A stretch of 64,000 nt of DNA from Emcibacteraceae bacterium (GCA_905612225.1 CAJQRG010000019.1:1-64000), one strand, 5' to 3'; counted from the stretch's first letter, positions 18,808 to 28,069 are shown. Notes: generated by a model from the letters alone, not told the origin. Numbers and translations: made by a program.

Positions 18808-19761
18808 TTAATTTTCAACCATAATACGTTCAGCATTTAGTGCAATTTGTAAACTTAGCATAACTGTCTCATAGTGCGGCTCCAAATCTATATCTTTTTT
18901 TATTACATCAAAAAAATAGGCTTGTTGTTTATTTATAGATTTTTCATAAGTCTTTGAAGAAAAAATATATTCTTGATCATTATGTATTACAATATTTTCC
19001 GATTTTATATAAACAAAACCTAGTGGTCCTTGAACTTTTTTAGATATATTTTCTTCCAAATTGATTTCAGGACCATAGCCGCTTTCGAAATCAAGAGTTG
19101 ACCCATCACTATAGTTAATTATCATATTTGTTTTATTCGAAACGCTTACGTCAGAGTTTGTTTTTGTTCCATTAGCACAAGACTTTACCACTTTTCCACT
19201 GACGACTTGGAGCATCAGGTCTGTATAGTGTACCCCACAATCTACTAGCGGTGATAATCCCGAATTAAGTATATTAATATGGTGTTGCCAGTCTCTGCCC
19301 ATACTGTGCTGATTACTTGTAATTGTTAAATGAACCGGCTTCCCAAGAAGTTTTGCGCACTCAACAAATTTTTTCCACATATCATCGTGCCTGAGGATAA
19401 AGCCAACAACAAGTTTTCTTTTATATTTACGTGCAGTTGCTATTACTAGTTTAGCATCCAAAATATTTGTAGCAAGGGGCTTTTCTACAAAAACATCCGC
19501 ACCAGCCTTCAAGGCTTTTATTGAGTATGATGCGTGAGTATCAGTAAAACTTGAGATAATGACAACATCAGGATTAGTCTTAATCAGGGCTAAATAAAAG
19601 TCATCATATCGTGGAATTTCTGAAAAATATTCAGCTACTAAATTCCATTTTTTCCAATCCCTCGCCACCAGACCTACAATTTGATTGTTTTTTATAGATG
19701 CACAGGCTTTGGCGTGGGCAAAACCCATAAAACCAACACCCACAACCAATACTCGGACCAT
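18808..19761 (-). CDS. Gfo/Idh/MocA family NAD(P)-dependent oxidoreductase
   Basis: A 317-residue oxidoreductase. The Rossmann nucleotide-binding motif is at the N-terminus (VLVVGVGFMG), and the family's EKP catalytic motif appears as DVFVEKPLATN, with the C-terminal alpha/beta domain following. Members act on sugars, inositols, aldoses or related polyols; the substrate is not evident. GGAAG lies eight bases before the ATG. The start is six bases after the stop of the giant BNR-repeat gene, so the two are co-transcribed. No signal peptide, so it is cytoplasmic. Confidence 0.85.
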   Translation of the reverse strand: MVRVLVVGVGFMGFAHAKACASIKNNQIVGLVARDWKKWNLVAEYFSEIPRYDDFYLALIKTNPDVVIISSFTDTHASYSIKALKAGADVFVEKPLATNILDAKLVIATARKYKRKLVVGFILRHDDMWKKFVECAKLLGKPVHLTITSNQHSMGRDWQHHINILNSGLSPLVDCGVHYTDLMLQVVSGKVVKSCANGTKTNSDVSVSNKTNMIINYSDGSTLDFESGYGPEINLEENISKKVQGPLGFVYIKSENIVIHNDQEYIFSSKTYEKSINKQQAYFFDVIKKDIDLEPHYETVMLSLQIALNAERIMVEN

Positions 19762-19767
19762 TAGATA

Positions 19768-22700
19768 CTACTTCCTTGCGTATGCCGCTTCGACGGTATT
19801 ATATTCATTAGTAAGTTCGGCGAAGCGCTCAATACTGTCTCTCCCGGGTATTTGATCAGCATCACTATTAATATTATACAGGTAACTAATCATCCCAACT
19901 AACCCTGCTTTAGGATAAATAACATTGGGTGTGCCCAAGGTCCTAACCGTATTATGTACACGGTCGAAATTAGAATTTACTTCAAATCCGCGTTGTTTAT
20001 CCGTTTTACCTCGGTAGAGTTGATGTAAAGATGCGTGTTCATTTTTTGCCACCATTTCAAGTTTTCTTGCTTTGGTCAGTAAATTCGAAATATTGCCCTG
20101 CAATTCATTCTGGGCAGCAATATCGTAGAGCTTAATCCCCTGATCTGTTACTCGGGGGTCAATTATTAACTCAAAACTTACATCAGATACTTTACCATCA
20201 ATTACAATACGCACTGTATAAAGTCCCGGGGCCGCAATTGGACCATCTAAAAAGCGTCGTTCCGAATTTGCATTCCAGGGGCCAAGGTGAGACATATCCC
20301 AACGGAAACGGTTAAGGCCAGTTGTCATATTAAGGGTATCTGTTAAAATATAATTTGGGGCATCCTCATTATTTTCTTTAGCTAAAGAACCATTATTTAC
20401 ATAGGCCGTAACAAAATTATTCTGGGCATCAAGTATTTCCAGGCTGATTGAATCATATTTTCCTTTTGGTAGAAAATAATCAATTGCAACAGTTGGTTTT
20501 GGAAGGTCTGGAACACCATCTGAAGTACCATCACGGGGAACCCCACGAGGCCGTCGGTATCTAAATGTATCAGCAGGTTTTAAGACCGAAACTCTATCTC
20601 CACTAATTCTTCCCGCGGCAGCAACTGATTGAATGTTATCTAAAACCCAAAAGCCCCTTCCCATCGTAGAAACAGCAAGGTCCCCACGAATAAATTTAAC
20701 GTCTGTTACTGGGGTCACAGGAAGGTTTTGTTGAAAAACTTCCCAGTATTCACCGTCATTAACGGACATGAACATTCCAAATTCAGTTCCAGCAATCAAT
20801 AACCCTTCATGATCTGGACTTTCCCTCACAACACGAACCGGAAAACCTTCTGGTATGCCCTCGGTAATTAATTTCCAACTGTCCCCATAGTTTTCTGTTT
20901 TGTAAATATAGGGTTTCCAGTCATCAAACTGATACCGCAACACTGTAATAAAAGCTTTTCCAGGATTATGGGGACTTGGCGCTACGCTGTCTACCCTGCC
21001 ACCCGCAGGCATTCTCGGTGTAACATTTTTCCATGTAGTGCCATTATCTTTTGTCAAAAACACCGGACCATCATTTGCGCCAGTCCAAATAACACCTTTT
21101 TCAATTTTACTTTCTTGAATAGAATAAATTACAGAATAGTATTCTTCACCAGTTATATCACGAGTAATTGGACCTCCAGATATAACTTGTTTATCTTCTT
21201 CATTTGCCGTGAGGTCTGGTGATATTTGCTCCCACGTAACACCATCATCTTTTGTCCGGTGTAAATATTGAGAACCGTGATAAACAACATCAGCATCATG
21301 GGGTGAAACATGAATTGGAGCAACCCGCTGAAAACGATATTTTAAATCAGCCGGATTATGACCATATATATTCGTCGCCCCAACGTAATATGCTCGCTCA
21401 GTACCGGTGCGCTTATCGTAAGTTCCAAAGCGCCCCTTACAATCTGAATAAACTATATTGTGATTTCCAGGCTTTGGAACTGCGGGGCCGGTTTCGCAAC
21501 CACCAGCATATTGAATATAAGCATTTGTATGCTGGGCTCCCCAAGGCGCATTGCTAGGCACTGAGATAGTAGATCCGTTATCCTGCATGCCGGCATATAA
21601 CCAATATGGATGCTGGTCATCAACCTCTACCTGATAAACTTCCGTTGTCGGTTGATTAAATTGAGTTGACCATGTTTTTCCACCATTAAAACTTACATTT
21701 GCACCGCCATCATTAGCCTGAATAAGTAAATCAGGATTATTTGGATTTTGCCACATATCATGATTATCTCCATGCGGCACGGACATGTTAGTCCATGACT
21801 TACCACCGTCTGTAGATTTTCTAAGTGGATTAGCATTTGAATAAATTATTTTTTCATTAGTAGGATCAATATCAAGGTTAGTATAATAAAAGGGTCTATT
21901 TTGAACCCCACTATCATTTGAAACATGTTTCCAGCTATCACCCTGATCTTGAGACCAATAGAGCCCACCACCTGGGTTTGGTGCTTCGACAATGGCGCCA
22001 ACTACGCTTGAATTAGCCGGCGTCACTGCAAGATCAATTTTACCCACTAATCCAGTAGGGAGACCTTTATTAATTTTTTTCCATGATAAACCCGCATCTA
22101 TAGATTTATAAATTCCTCCTTCACCCGCATCCATTTCTCCCCCAGAAATAATTGTCCAGGGTTTCCGCTCAGCCTTCCAGGCCGAAGCATATACTATATT
22201 AGGGTTACTTGGGTGCATTTCAACATCAACAATGCCAACGGTTTTTGAAATATAAAGAACCTTATTCCAATTTTTACCGCCATCAATTGTTTTATAAAGC
22301 CCTCTATCTTCATTAGGGGCAAAGGCATTGCCAATAGCCGCAACATAAACAGTATCATTTGAGCGAGGGTCTATTTCCACTGCACCAATCTGGCCTGTCT
22401 TCTCTAGACCCATGTGGTTCCATGTTTTACCACCGTCGATTGAACGGTAAACCCCTTTTCCTATAATTACATTGGAACGGAGACCATCTGAGCCAGTCCC
22501 CACATAAACGATGTTGGCATCATTTTGCGCAACTGCTATATCCCCAATCGATGGTGTAGAGAAATAGCCATCAGATACATTATTCCAGGTAGTTCCATAA
22601 TCATCCGTTTTCCAAACACCACCACCTGAGGCACCCAGATAAAATGTTCCCATCTCCGAAACAGTTCCTGTCACGGCCGTAACTCGACCACCTCGTGTTG

Positions 22701-22833
22701 GACCAACATTTCGAAATTCGTAGCTTTCATATTTTCCACCAATATTAACACCAGTAGCAATAGCCACCTGCGAAAACATCGTTGGAAAACTAATAATAGC
22801 TGCAATAGTTAGCAAACATAAATTATTTTTCAT
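19768..22833 (-). CDS. Giant exported BNR/Asp-box repeat protein (sortilin/VPS10-like beta propeller)
   Basis: A 1021-residue exported protein, signal peptide about residues 1-26. It contains at least ten Asp-box motifs of the form S/T-x-D-x-G-x-x-W, for example TDDYGTTW, SIDGGKTW, TIDGGKNW, SIDAGLSW, SQDQGDSW, STDGGKSW and TKDNGTTW. These define one or two beta propellers of the sortilin/VPS10 or xyloglucanase-like type. Residues after about 790 form a separate beta-sandwich-like region (LNRFRWDMSHLGPWN, then GLYTVRIVIDG), and the end is helical. Such proteins are common in marine and soil bacteria; their ligands are mostly unknown. It heads an operon with the Gfo/Idh/MocA gene. I see no glycosidase catalytic signature I can place with confidence. 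Confidence 0.85.
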   Translation of the reverse strand: MKNNLCLLTIAAIISFPTMFSQVAIATGVNIGGKYESYEFRNVGPTRGGRVTAVTGTVSEMGTFYLGASGGGVWKTDDYGTTWNNVSDGYFSTPSIGDIAVAQNDANIVYVGTGSDGLRSNVIIGKGVYRSIDGGKTWNHMGLEKTGQIGAVEIDPRSNDTVYVAAIGNAFAPNEDRGLYKTIDGGKNWNKVLYISKTVGIVDVEMHPSNPNIVYASAWKAERKPWTIISGGEMDAGEGGIYKSIDAGLSWKKINKGLPTGLVGKIDLAVTPANSSVVGAIVEAPNPGGGLYWSQDQGDSWKHVSNDSGVQNRPFYYTNLDIDPTNEKIIYSNANPLRKSTDGGKSWTNMSVPHGDNHDMWQNPNNPDLLIQANDGGANVSFNGGKTWSTQFNQPTTEVYQVEVDDQHPYWLYAGMQDNGSTISVPSNAPWGAQHTNAYIQYAGGCETGPAVPKPGNHNIVYSDCKGRFGTYDKRTGTERAYYVGATNIYGHNPADLKYRFQRVAPIHVSPHDADVVYHGSQYLHRTKDDGVTWEQISPDLTANEEDKQVISGGPITRDITGEEYYSVIYSIQESKIEKGVIWTGANDGPVFLTKDNGTTWKNVTPRMPAGGRVDSVAPSPHNPGKAFITVLRYQFDDWKPYIYKTENYGDSWKLITEGIPEGFPVRVVRESPDHEGLLIAGTEFGMFMSVNDGEYWEVFQQNLPVTPVTDVKFIRGDLAVSTMGRGFWVLDNIQSVAAAGRISGDRVSVLKPADTFRYRRPRGVPRDGTSDGVPDLPKPTVAIDYFLPKGKYDSISLEILDAQNNFVTAYVNNGSLAKENNEDAPNYILTDTLNMTTGLNRFRWDMSHLGPWNANSERRFLDGPIAAPGLYTVRIVIDGKVSDVSFELIIDPRVTDQGIKLYDIAAQNELQGNISNLLTKARKLEMVAKNEHASLHQLYRGKTDKQRGFEVNSNFDRVHNTVRTLGTPNVIYPKAGLVGMISYLYNINSDADQIPGRDSIERFAELTNEYNTVEAAYARK

Positions 22834-23151
22834 GATTATTTTTCCATATATTTCTTCTATAATAATATTAGTTTTAGGCTAGCACGGGAGATAGTATTTG
22901 AGCAAGTACAAGCCCCAATATATACAATTATGAATTATATTTTAATATGATATTTATGAAAAAAATAAAATAAATTAATACAAAGCTAAGTTATTAGTAT
23001 TTTACCATCTATTTATCTAATTAGCTTTAAAAACTAGCTAATCAATTGTCATAAAGAAAAATATTGGCTAAAGTAATTATTCAATAGTTAATTTAAGGGA
23101 CAATTTTATAGAAACAATGCTTGCAGAAGTATTTATTATAATTATGTATTT
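22834..23151. other. AT-rich divergent intergenic region
   Basis: This stretch lies between the divergent BNR-repeat gene and a small hypothetical gene. It is very AT-rich. I see one small inverted repeat, TTAGCT and AGCTAA with a nine-base loop (23021-23041), and no protein-like reading frame. Promoters for both flanking genes should lie here, but no hexamer pair stands out. Confidence 0.45.
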
Positions 23152-23454
23152 ATGAAAAAAATTCCTGAAATTCCAATAAATATAACACAAGAACAGGTTG
23201 ATGCCGGACTTGATAAGTTTATAACCACAGTTGAAGAAGAAATTCAATCGCATCACACTCGCCCTGAATGGTTGAACTTAGATGAGCCGAGCCGCGAAGA
23301 ACAGAACCTTATAGTTCGCACCAATATCATTCTCGATATGCTCGAAGAATACATTCAGATACTCAAACTAGGTGATGATAATCCCTATTACCAACGCTTT
23401 GAAGTTGCTAAACTTTATTTTAAAAATATTAATATCCCCAATTTTAAAAAATAA
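23152..23454 (+). CDS. Small acidic hypothetical protein
   Basis: I do not recognise this 100-residue protein. It is soluble, with no signal peptide or membrane segment, and looks mostly helical (ITQEQVDAGLDKFITTVEEE, later TNIILDMLEEYIQILKL). No Shine-Dalgarno is visible before the ATG. It lies 90 bp upstream of the Tat-exported HD-domain gene on the same strand, so a shared transcript is possible. Confidence 0.6.
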   Translation: MKKIPEIPINITQEQVDAGLDKFITTVEEEIQSHHTRPEWLNLDEPSREEQNLIVRTNIILDMLEEYIQILKLGDDNPYYQRFEVAKLYFKNINIPNFKK

Positions 23455-23543
23455 GAGAATAGTAATAATATTTTAAACTTTGAATTTCTAAAATTTGACA
23501 ATTTACCCTCTTTTGTGTTCTTATGAGTATGGGGAGATTGATA

Positions 23544-24344
23544 ATGGACAGGCGTAAATTTTTAACATTCGTTGGTGGAGCAAGTGCTCTTGCAACCATG
23601 AACGCAAATCAAAAAGCTGATGCACTTGAAATGGCGATGGAGCAAGAACTTGAGAATGCAAATATTAACCATATTTCAAAATCTCCTTTCTGCAGAGCTT
23701 ACGGTGTAGATAATAATTGGGAAAGCGGCCCTCGCATAGCTGGACAACTCCGTCACATGGGCCATGAACCAAGACTACCGAGAATGTCAGCAAAACCTAC
23801 ACTACTTGAATTTTTTGATAAACGCATCGGTCACTCAAGTCATCTTTTACAGTCAGCCCGCCTGGCTAAACTGAATGGTTTGCCAGAAAAAATGATACTA
23901 GCCTGCTTGCTCCATGACATTTCTGTTACCGCTTACATTAACGTAGACCATGGCTATTATGGCGCTCAACTTGTTGCACCTTACGTTGAAGAAGAAATTT
24001 CATGGGCTATTAAATATCACCAATCCTTGCGCTTTATTCCAGACGAAGATGTCGACTATCCCTACCCCGAGGCATACATTCGTTACTTCGGTGAGGATTA
24101 TAAGCCTGAGCCCTATATTTTCAAAGACGGTGAATATGCTAGAAATCATAAATGGTATATGACAGCACGCCAAATTTGCATCAATGATGTTTATAGCTTT
24201 GATCCAAACATACAAGTGAGCCTTGATGACTTTCATGACATTATTGCTAGAAACTGGCGTGATCCAGAAGAGGGTCTTGGTTATGATGGAAGCCCGTCAG
24301 CTCATATGTGGCGCACGATGATCTTTCCTAATAACTTTTTATAA
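23544..24344 (+). CDS. Tat-exported HD-domain protein, resembling PhnZ/MIOX-type diiron oxygenases
   Basis: A 266-residue HD-superfamily protein with a twin-arginine signal: MDRRKFLTFVGGASALATMN. The start is the ATG with GGGGAG seven bases upstream. The HD core shows His100, His124-Asp125 in LLHDIS, His136 in DHGYYGAQLV, His159 in AIKYHQSLRFI and Asp215 in ICINDVY. This H...HD...H...H...D ligand set, and the phrase after the fourth His, resemble the mixed-valence diiron oxygenases (PhnZ, TmpB, inositol oxygenase) more than simple HD phosphohydrolases. Tat export carries folded, cofactor-loaded proteins, which fits a metal enzyme. Substrate unknown; no phn genes are nearby. The HD and Tat calls are firm, the oxygenase assignment is inference. 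Confidence 0.75.
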   Translation: MDRRKFLTFVGGASALATMNANQKADALEMAMEQELENANINHISKSPFCRAYGVDNNWESGPRIAGQLRHMGHEPRLPRMSAKPTLLEFFDKRIGHSSHLLQSARLAKLNGLPEKMILACLLHDISVTAYINVDHGYYGAQLVAPYVEEEISWAIKYHQSLRFIPDEDVDYPYPEAYIRYFGEDYKPEPYIFKDGEYARNHKWYMTARQICINDVYSFDPNIQVSLDDFHDIIARNWRDPEEGLGYDGSPSAHMWRTMIFPNNFL

Positions 24345-24370
24345 AAAATGGTTATCTAGTTAATAGAAAA

Positions 24371-25384
24371 CTACTTATCCTTAAATATATTTACTGCATC
24401 ACGCATCATACTAGCAGCAGTTGGAATAGGTTCTTTCTCATATAGTTTATGGTAACTAATCCCATAAATATCTGAGTGTATTTCAACTCCCATCTCCCAA
24501 CCATTGATTGAACCCAAAAAGCTGTCGCGTTGCTCTGCTATTGGCTTAACGTTAAATTTACCACCCTCAACAGAGGCAACCAATTTAATAGTTTTGCCTA
24601 ATTCTTTTGCTTTCTGAATTTTTTTGGAAGTAATATTATCAATACCTTCAACGGAAATATCCGATAATTTTATGTTAACTCCCATTACTGTATTGGCTAA
24701 AATCAAAAGTTTAAACGCAGTATCCCAACCGCCCGTGTCAAGGCTAGGATCAGCCTCTGCAGCTCCTACAGCCCTGGCTTTCTCAATTCCTTCGTCAAAA
24801 GTAAAGCCCTCGGACATAGCATCGATAATGAAATTACTCGTTCCGTTAAAAACCCCACGAATTAATTTTATATCACCAGCAATCATATCGCGAGTACCTA
24901 TATTTAAAATAGGAAGGCCCCCACATACGGTAGCAGAGTATTCGAGCCCAGCTCCGCTTAACTTAGCAATCTCAAGAAGCTCACCAATACCGTGTACCAG
25001 AGGCCCCTTGTTAGCTAGCACTACTGATATTCCATTTTTAAGCGCTCTCCGGCAAATATTAAGTGCCTCACCACCAGTTTCTAGATGAACGGGCGTAGCC
25101 TCAAAAAGAAGATCTAAATCTAACGAATTTATTACATTTTCAACTTGGCAACCCTTAAAGGATAAAAGGTCTGATAGGGCCCCCCCCGTCTCTTTATGAT
25201 CTACTAGTGTTAAGAAATCTAATCCGTTATCATCGACTATAATACCAGTACTGTCAGTGGCAGCTAAAACTTTGAAAACTATTCCATAATCTTCAGCCAG
25301 TCGATCTTTTTTAGTTGATAGTATTTTTAAAAGGGTCCTATTCACAGTCCCCATACCTAGCATAGCCACTTTTACAGTCTTCAT
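24371..25384 (-). CDS. Homoserine dehydrogenase (short form, no ACT domain)
   Basis: Catalyses NAD(P)-dependent interconversion of aspartate semialdehyde and homoserine. The N-terminal nucleotide-binding motif is AMLGMGTVNRTLL; the catalytic domain shows the signature GVFNGTSNFIIDAMSEG followed by ARAVGAAEADPSLDTGGWDT. At 337 residues it ends after the catalytic domain and lacks the regulatory ACT domain of the usual 430-residue bacterial Hom. A strong AAGGAG precedes the ATG. It is the third gene of an operon behind two LysE/RhtB exporters, which suggests a role in homoserine/threonine balance or catabolism rather than only biosynthesis. Whether it is the cell's sole Hom is unknown. Confidence 0.85.
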   Translation of the reverse strand: MKTVKVAMLGMGTVNRTLLKILSTKKDRLAEDYGIVFKVLAATDSTGIIVDDNGLDFLTLVDHKETGGALSDLLSFKGCQVENVINSLDLDLLFEATPVHLETGGEALNICRRALKNGISVVLANKGPLVHGIGELLEIAKLSGAGLEYSATVCGGLPILNIGTRDMIAGDIKLIRGVFNGTSNFIIDAMSEGFTFDEGIEKARAVGAAEADPSLDTGGWDTAFKLLILANTVMGVNIKLSDISVEGIDNITSKKIQKAKELGKTIKLVASVEGGKFNVKPIAEQRDSFLGSINGWEMGVEIHSDIYGISYHKLYEKEPIPTAASMMRDAVNIFKDK

Positions 25385-25393
25385 TTTTGCTCC

Positions 25394-25999
25394 TTATATG
25401 GAATGTTCCATCATTGCTAAATAGACAGCAATAATAATAAGGCTTACCCCCATTATATAATTAAAAATACGTAAATTTTGTCCAACTTTTAAAAAATGAT
25501 TTATTTTTGCTCCCGCCAACCCCCAAGAAAGTACACACAAATAACCTACAGTCACATATATTAATAAAAAAATGATCAAGCGCTCCTCACTTACTGAAAT
25601 TTGAAAAGCGCTAACTCCCGCCATGCAAGCAATCCATGATTTTGGATTTAACCATTGAAGAGCCGCACCGTAAATAAAACTTGGACGAGATCTCTTTTTC
25701 TCGTCAACAGTGGAGCTTGAGAAGGCAATTTTGAAGCCCATAAAGCTTATCATTGCAGATCCAAAGTAAGTCATATTTTGCATAATAGCTTTATTTTCGG
25801 TTAATAACTCTCCAAGACCGAACGCAACAATCATGACAAGCGAAGTATATCCAAATGCAGCACCAGTAGCAAACGGAATGGTACTTTTAAAACCATAGTT
25901 AACTCCAGTAGACATCATAATAATATTTGTGGGCCCTGGGGTAATCGACATACCAAAAGCGTAAAATATAATAGTTATAATAAAAGCAGCCATATTCAA
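25394..25999 (-). CDS. LysE/RhtB family amino-acid exporter
   Basis: A 201-residue inner-membrane exporter with about six hydrophobic segments. The family signature appears near the N-terminus (FGMSITPGPTNIIMMSTG), and QWLNPKSWIACMAG is typical of the middle. Members export lysine, arginine, homoserine, threonine or cysteine by proton exchange. It overlaps the preceding paralogous exporter by 4 bp and is followed 9 bp later by homoserine dehydrogenase, which makes homoserine or threonine plausible substrates. Confidence 0.85.
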   Translation of the reverse strand: MNMAAFIITIIFYAFGMSITPGPTNIIMMSTGVNYGFKSTIPFATGAAFGYTSLVMIVAFGLGELLTENKAIMQNMTYFGSAMISFMGFKIAFSSSTVDEKKRSRPSFIYGAALQWLNPKSWIACMAGVSAFQISVSEERLIIFLLIYVTVGYLCVLSWGLAGAKINHFLKVGQNLRIFNYIMGVSLIIIAVYLAMMEHSI

Positions 26000-26586
26000 A
26001 TCCTCATAAAGAAAAGATATATTGCCAATAGAATAAGGCTTCCCCCCATCAACACGTTAAAGACCCTATGCTTAGTTTTATTAGAAAGAAATCGTGTTAT
26101 TTTTGAGCCAGCATATGCCCAAAACATAATACAGAACATTACGACAAAAACCGATATTAACATGTAAAGTATAATGCCAAAATTATTACCGGCGAGATTG
26201 AAGGCTGCAATACCTCCAAGAGATGACGTCCAAGCTTTGGGATTAACCAGTTGCAAAAATACACCATAAATAAAACTAGGGTTATCATTATTTTCATTTT
26301 TTATTTCGGTAGGAGATCTTGCAATTTTAAACCCCATAAAAGTTATAAAGCCTATCGCCACAAAAGCCAGTAAGTCCATTAGCGAGTTATTGTTTGCTAT
26401 TATACCTCCAATTCCAAAGCCAAGACCAGCTATCAGAAGATTGAAGCCTACCACTACCCCAAATGCAAATGGCAGGGCCCTTTTAAAGCCAAAATTAACA
26501 CCAGTGCTAAGTGCAATAATGTTATTTGGTCCTGGAGTTATACCCATTGAAAAAGAATATATAAACATTGCTAAGAAGAGGGACAA
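25996..26586 (-). CDS. LysE/RhtB family amino-acid exporter, first of tandem pair
   Basis: A LysE/RhtB-type exporter, about 196 residues. It carries FSMGITPGPNNIIALSTG near the N-terminus and QLVNPKAWTSSLGG in the middle, matching its neighbour closely enough to be a tandem duplicate. The start is uncertain: the frame opens to an ATG at 26622 with no ribosome site. A TTG at 26586 has AAGG eight bases upstream and would give MSLFLAMFIYSFSMGITPGPN, the usual length; an ATG at 26568 is also possible. It heads the exporter-exporter-homoserine dehydrogenase operon. Confidence 0.82.
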   Translation of the reverse strand: MSLFLAMFIYSFSMGITPGPNNIIALSTGVNFGFKRALPFAFGVVVGFNLLIAGLGFGIGGIIANNNSLMDLLAFVAIGFITFMGFKIARSPTEIKNENNDNPSFIYGVFLQLVNPKAWTSSLGGIAAFNLAGNNFGIILYMLISVFVVMFCIMFWAYAGSKITRFLSNKTKHRVFNVLMGGSLILLAIYLFFMRI

Positions 26587-26908
26587 TTTTGAAACCTTAT
26601 GAAAATAAAGGCAACATAACATCGAATTTTAATGGTGACTAGATTGAATGTTTATAGCATTAGTTTAATTTGGCGTATCATGACAAAAATTACCACTTAG
26701 CTCATTATTGATTATTAAGGTAACCTAAGCTAAACTACCAAAAATTAACCAAATTTAATTTAAGGGCATTACAATTAAAATGTTTTCATTAACTTTAAAC
26801 TTAATTGCATTTACGCAAATTATATTTTAACAGACAATAAAATTGGGTTTGCGGTAGCCAAAGACTAGTTTACTAAAATTACTATTTTTTAATAAAGAAA
26901 GCCATACG

Positions 26909-27514
26909 ATGACCTGGATTAATACTGTTTCATATCAAGAATCTGTCGGTAAATTAAGAAAACTTTATGATAGAGTTAAGGGCCCAAATAATAATGTAGA
27001 CAACATCATGATGTCGCATTCTCTTCGACCGCACACTATGGAAGCACATATGTCCATGTACAAGCGTGTTCTTCACCATACATCAAATGAAATACCTAAA
27101 GATTTTTTAGAATGCATAGGTATTTATGTTTCAATAATTAATAAATGTTTTTATTGTGTCGACCACCACTACGAGGGAATGTCACGATTAATTGGTGACG
27201 AAAATCGCGCATTAGAGATACGTGCCGCCCTGGAAATTCATTCTCCCAAAAAAGCATTTAATAGTAAACATGTTCTGATGCTTAATTACGCTCGTTCCCT
27301 CACCGAAAGCCCTTCTGAAATTACAAAACAACAGATAGAAAAAATGAAAGAAATGGGTATCAGTGACGGTGAAATACTAGAGGTTAATCAGGTGACTTCT
27401 TATTTTAACTACGCAAACCGAACCGTTCTTGGGCTTGGCGTTCATACAAAAGGTGATATTATAGGGCTTAGTCCTGGGAATTCGAACAATCCAGATGACT
27501 GGAACCACAATTAA
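26909..27514 (+). CDS. AhpD/carboxymuconolactone-decarboxylase-like (peroxidase-related) protein
   Basis: A 201-residue helical protein of the AhpD-like superfamily. The redox motif is C80-F-Y-C83 followed by His86/His87 in NKCFYCVDHHYEG, the CxxC-xx-H arrangement of alkylhydroperoxidase D-like and 'uncharacterised peroxidase-related' proteins. Other matching parts are NHSLRPHTMEAHM-like text near residue 35-50 and the late EVNQVTSYFNYANRTV. It likely acts in the cytoplasm as a thiol-based peroxidase or reductase; the physiological substrate is unknown. It stands alone between divergent exporters and a lipoprotein gene. Confidence 0.82.
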   Translation: MTWINTVSYQESVGKLRKLYDRVKGPNNNVDNIMMSHSLRPHTMEAHMSMYKRVLHHTSNEIPKDFLECIGIYVSIINKCFYCVDHHYEGMSRLIGDENRALEIRAALEIHSPKKAFNSKHVLMLNYARSLTESPSEITKQQIEKMKEMGISDGEILEVNQVTSYFNYANRTVLGLGVHTKGDIIGLSPGNSNNPDDWNHN

Positions 27515-27584
27515 CTAATATTATGAAATATCGTCTAAGGAATTCCACTTAACTTAAAATACAAGTTTCATATTGAAGTTTACA

Positions 27585-28055
27585 ATGTACAAAATGATAA
27601 AAGCATTACTAAATATTTTTAGCTTAACATTCATTGTTGTGCTTATTTCTTGCGATGAAAATCCTCAAAGCAAAGTAGACTTATCAAATGTAATAAAACG
27701 CGACCATACCCTTTACAAGCAGGTATACAAAAGATGTAATGATAAAAATAACAATACTGACTGTAACTGTGTAGCTAAGTTAAATATTCAGCATAGGAGT
27801 GAAATCTATGCATCTTATATAAAAAATTATAAAACTGTTCACAGGCCAAACCAGCAAATGGAAATTTCTAAGAGAAAAGATACTATTATCGAAAAAACTA
27901 AAAATTTGTCAGATGAGAGAGTAATAGAAGCACTAGAAGATGATCTGCACCGACTTGAAAATAGTCTTGCATCAGGGCCAAATAGTATAAAAGAATTTAA
28001 CTTGTACATTTTGCCGAAAGGTAAAACGGATATTTGTGGATTAATTGACCCATAA
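27585..28055 (+). CDS. Hypothetical lipoprotein
   Basis: I do not recognise this protein of about 156 residues. It has a short basic N-terminus, a hydrophobic stretch and a lipobox (VLISC), so the mature form should be anchored by an acylated Cys and carry a small charged domain. Later cysteines (RCNDKNNNTDCNC, and one near the end) could form disulfides. The start is one of three close codons (TTG 27573, ATG 27585, ATG 27594); I prefer 27585, with GAAG six bases upstream. It is convergent with another lipoprotein gene. Confidence 0.6.
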   Translation: MYKMIKALLNIFSLTFIVVLISCDENPQSKVDLSNVIKRDHTLYKQVYKRCNDKNNNTDCNCVAKLNIQHRSEIYASYIKNYKTVHRPNQQMEISKRKDTIIEKTKNLSDERVIEALEDDLHRLENSLASGPNSIKEFNLYILPKGKTDICGLIDP

Positions 28056-28069
28056 TTAACTTCTAAATA

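Noticed and set aside
24624-25088. A 154-codon plus-strand frame
   Set aside because: Antisense to homoserine dehydrogenase, which has all its motifs.
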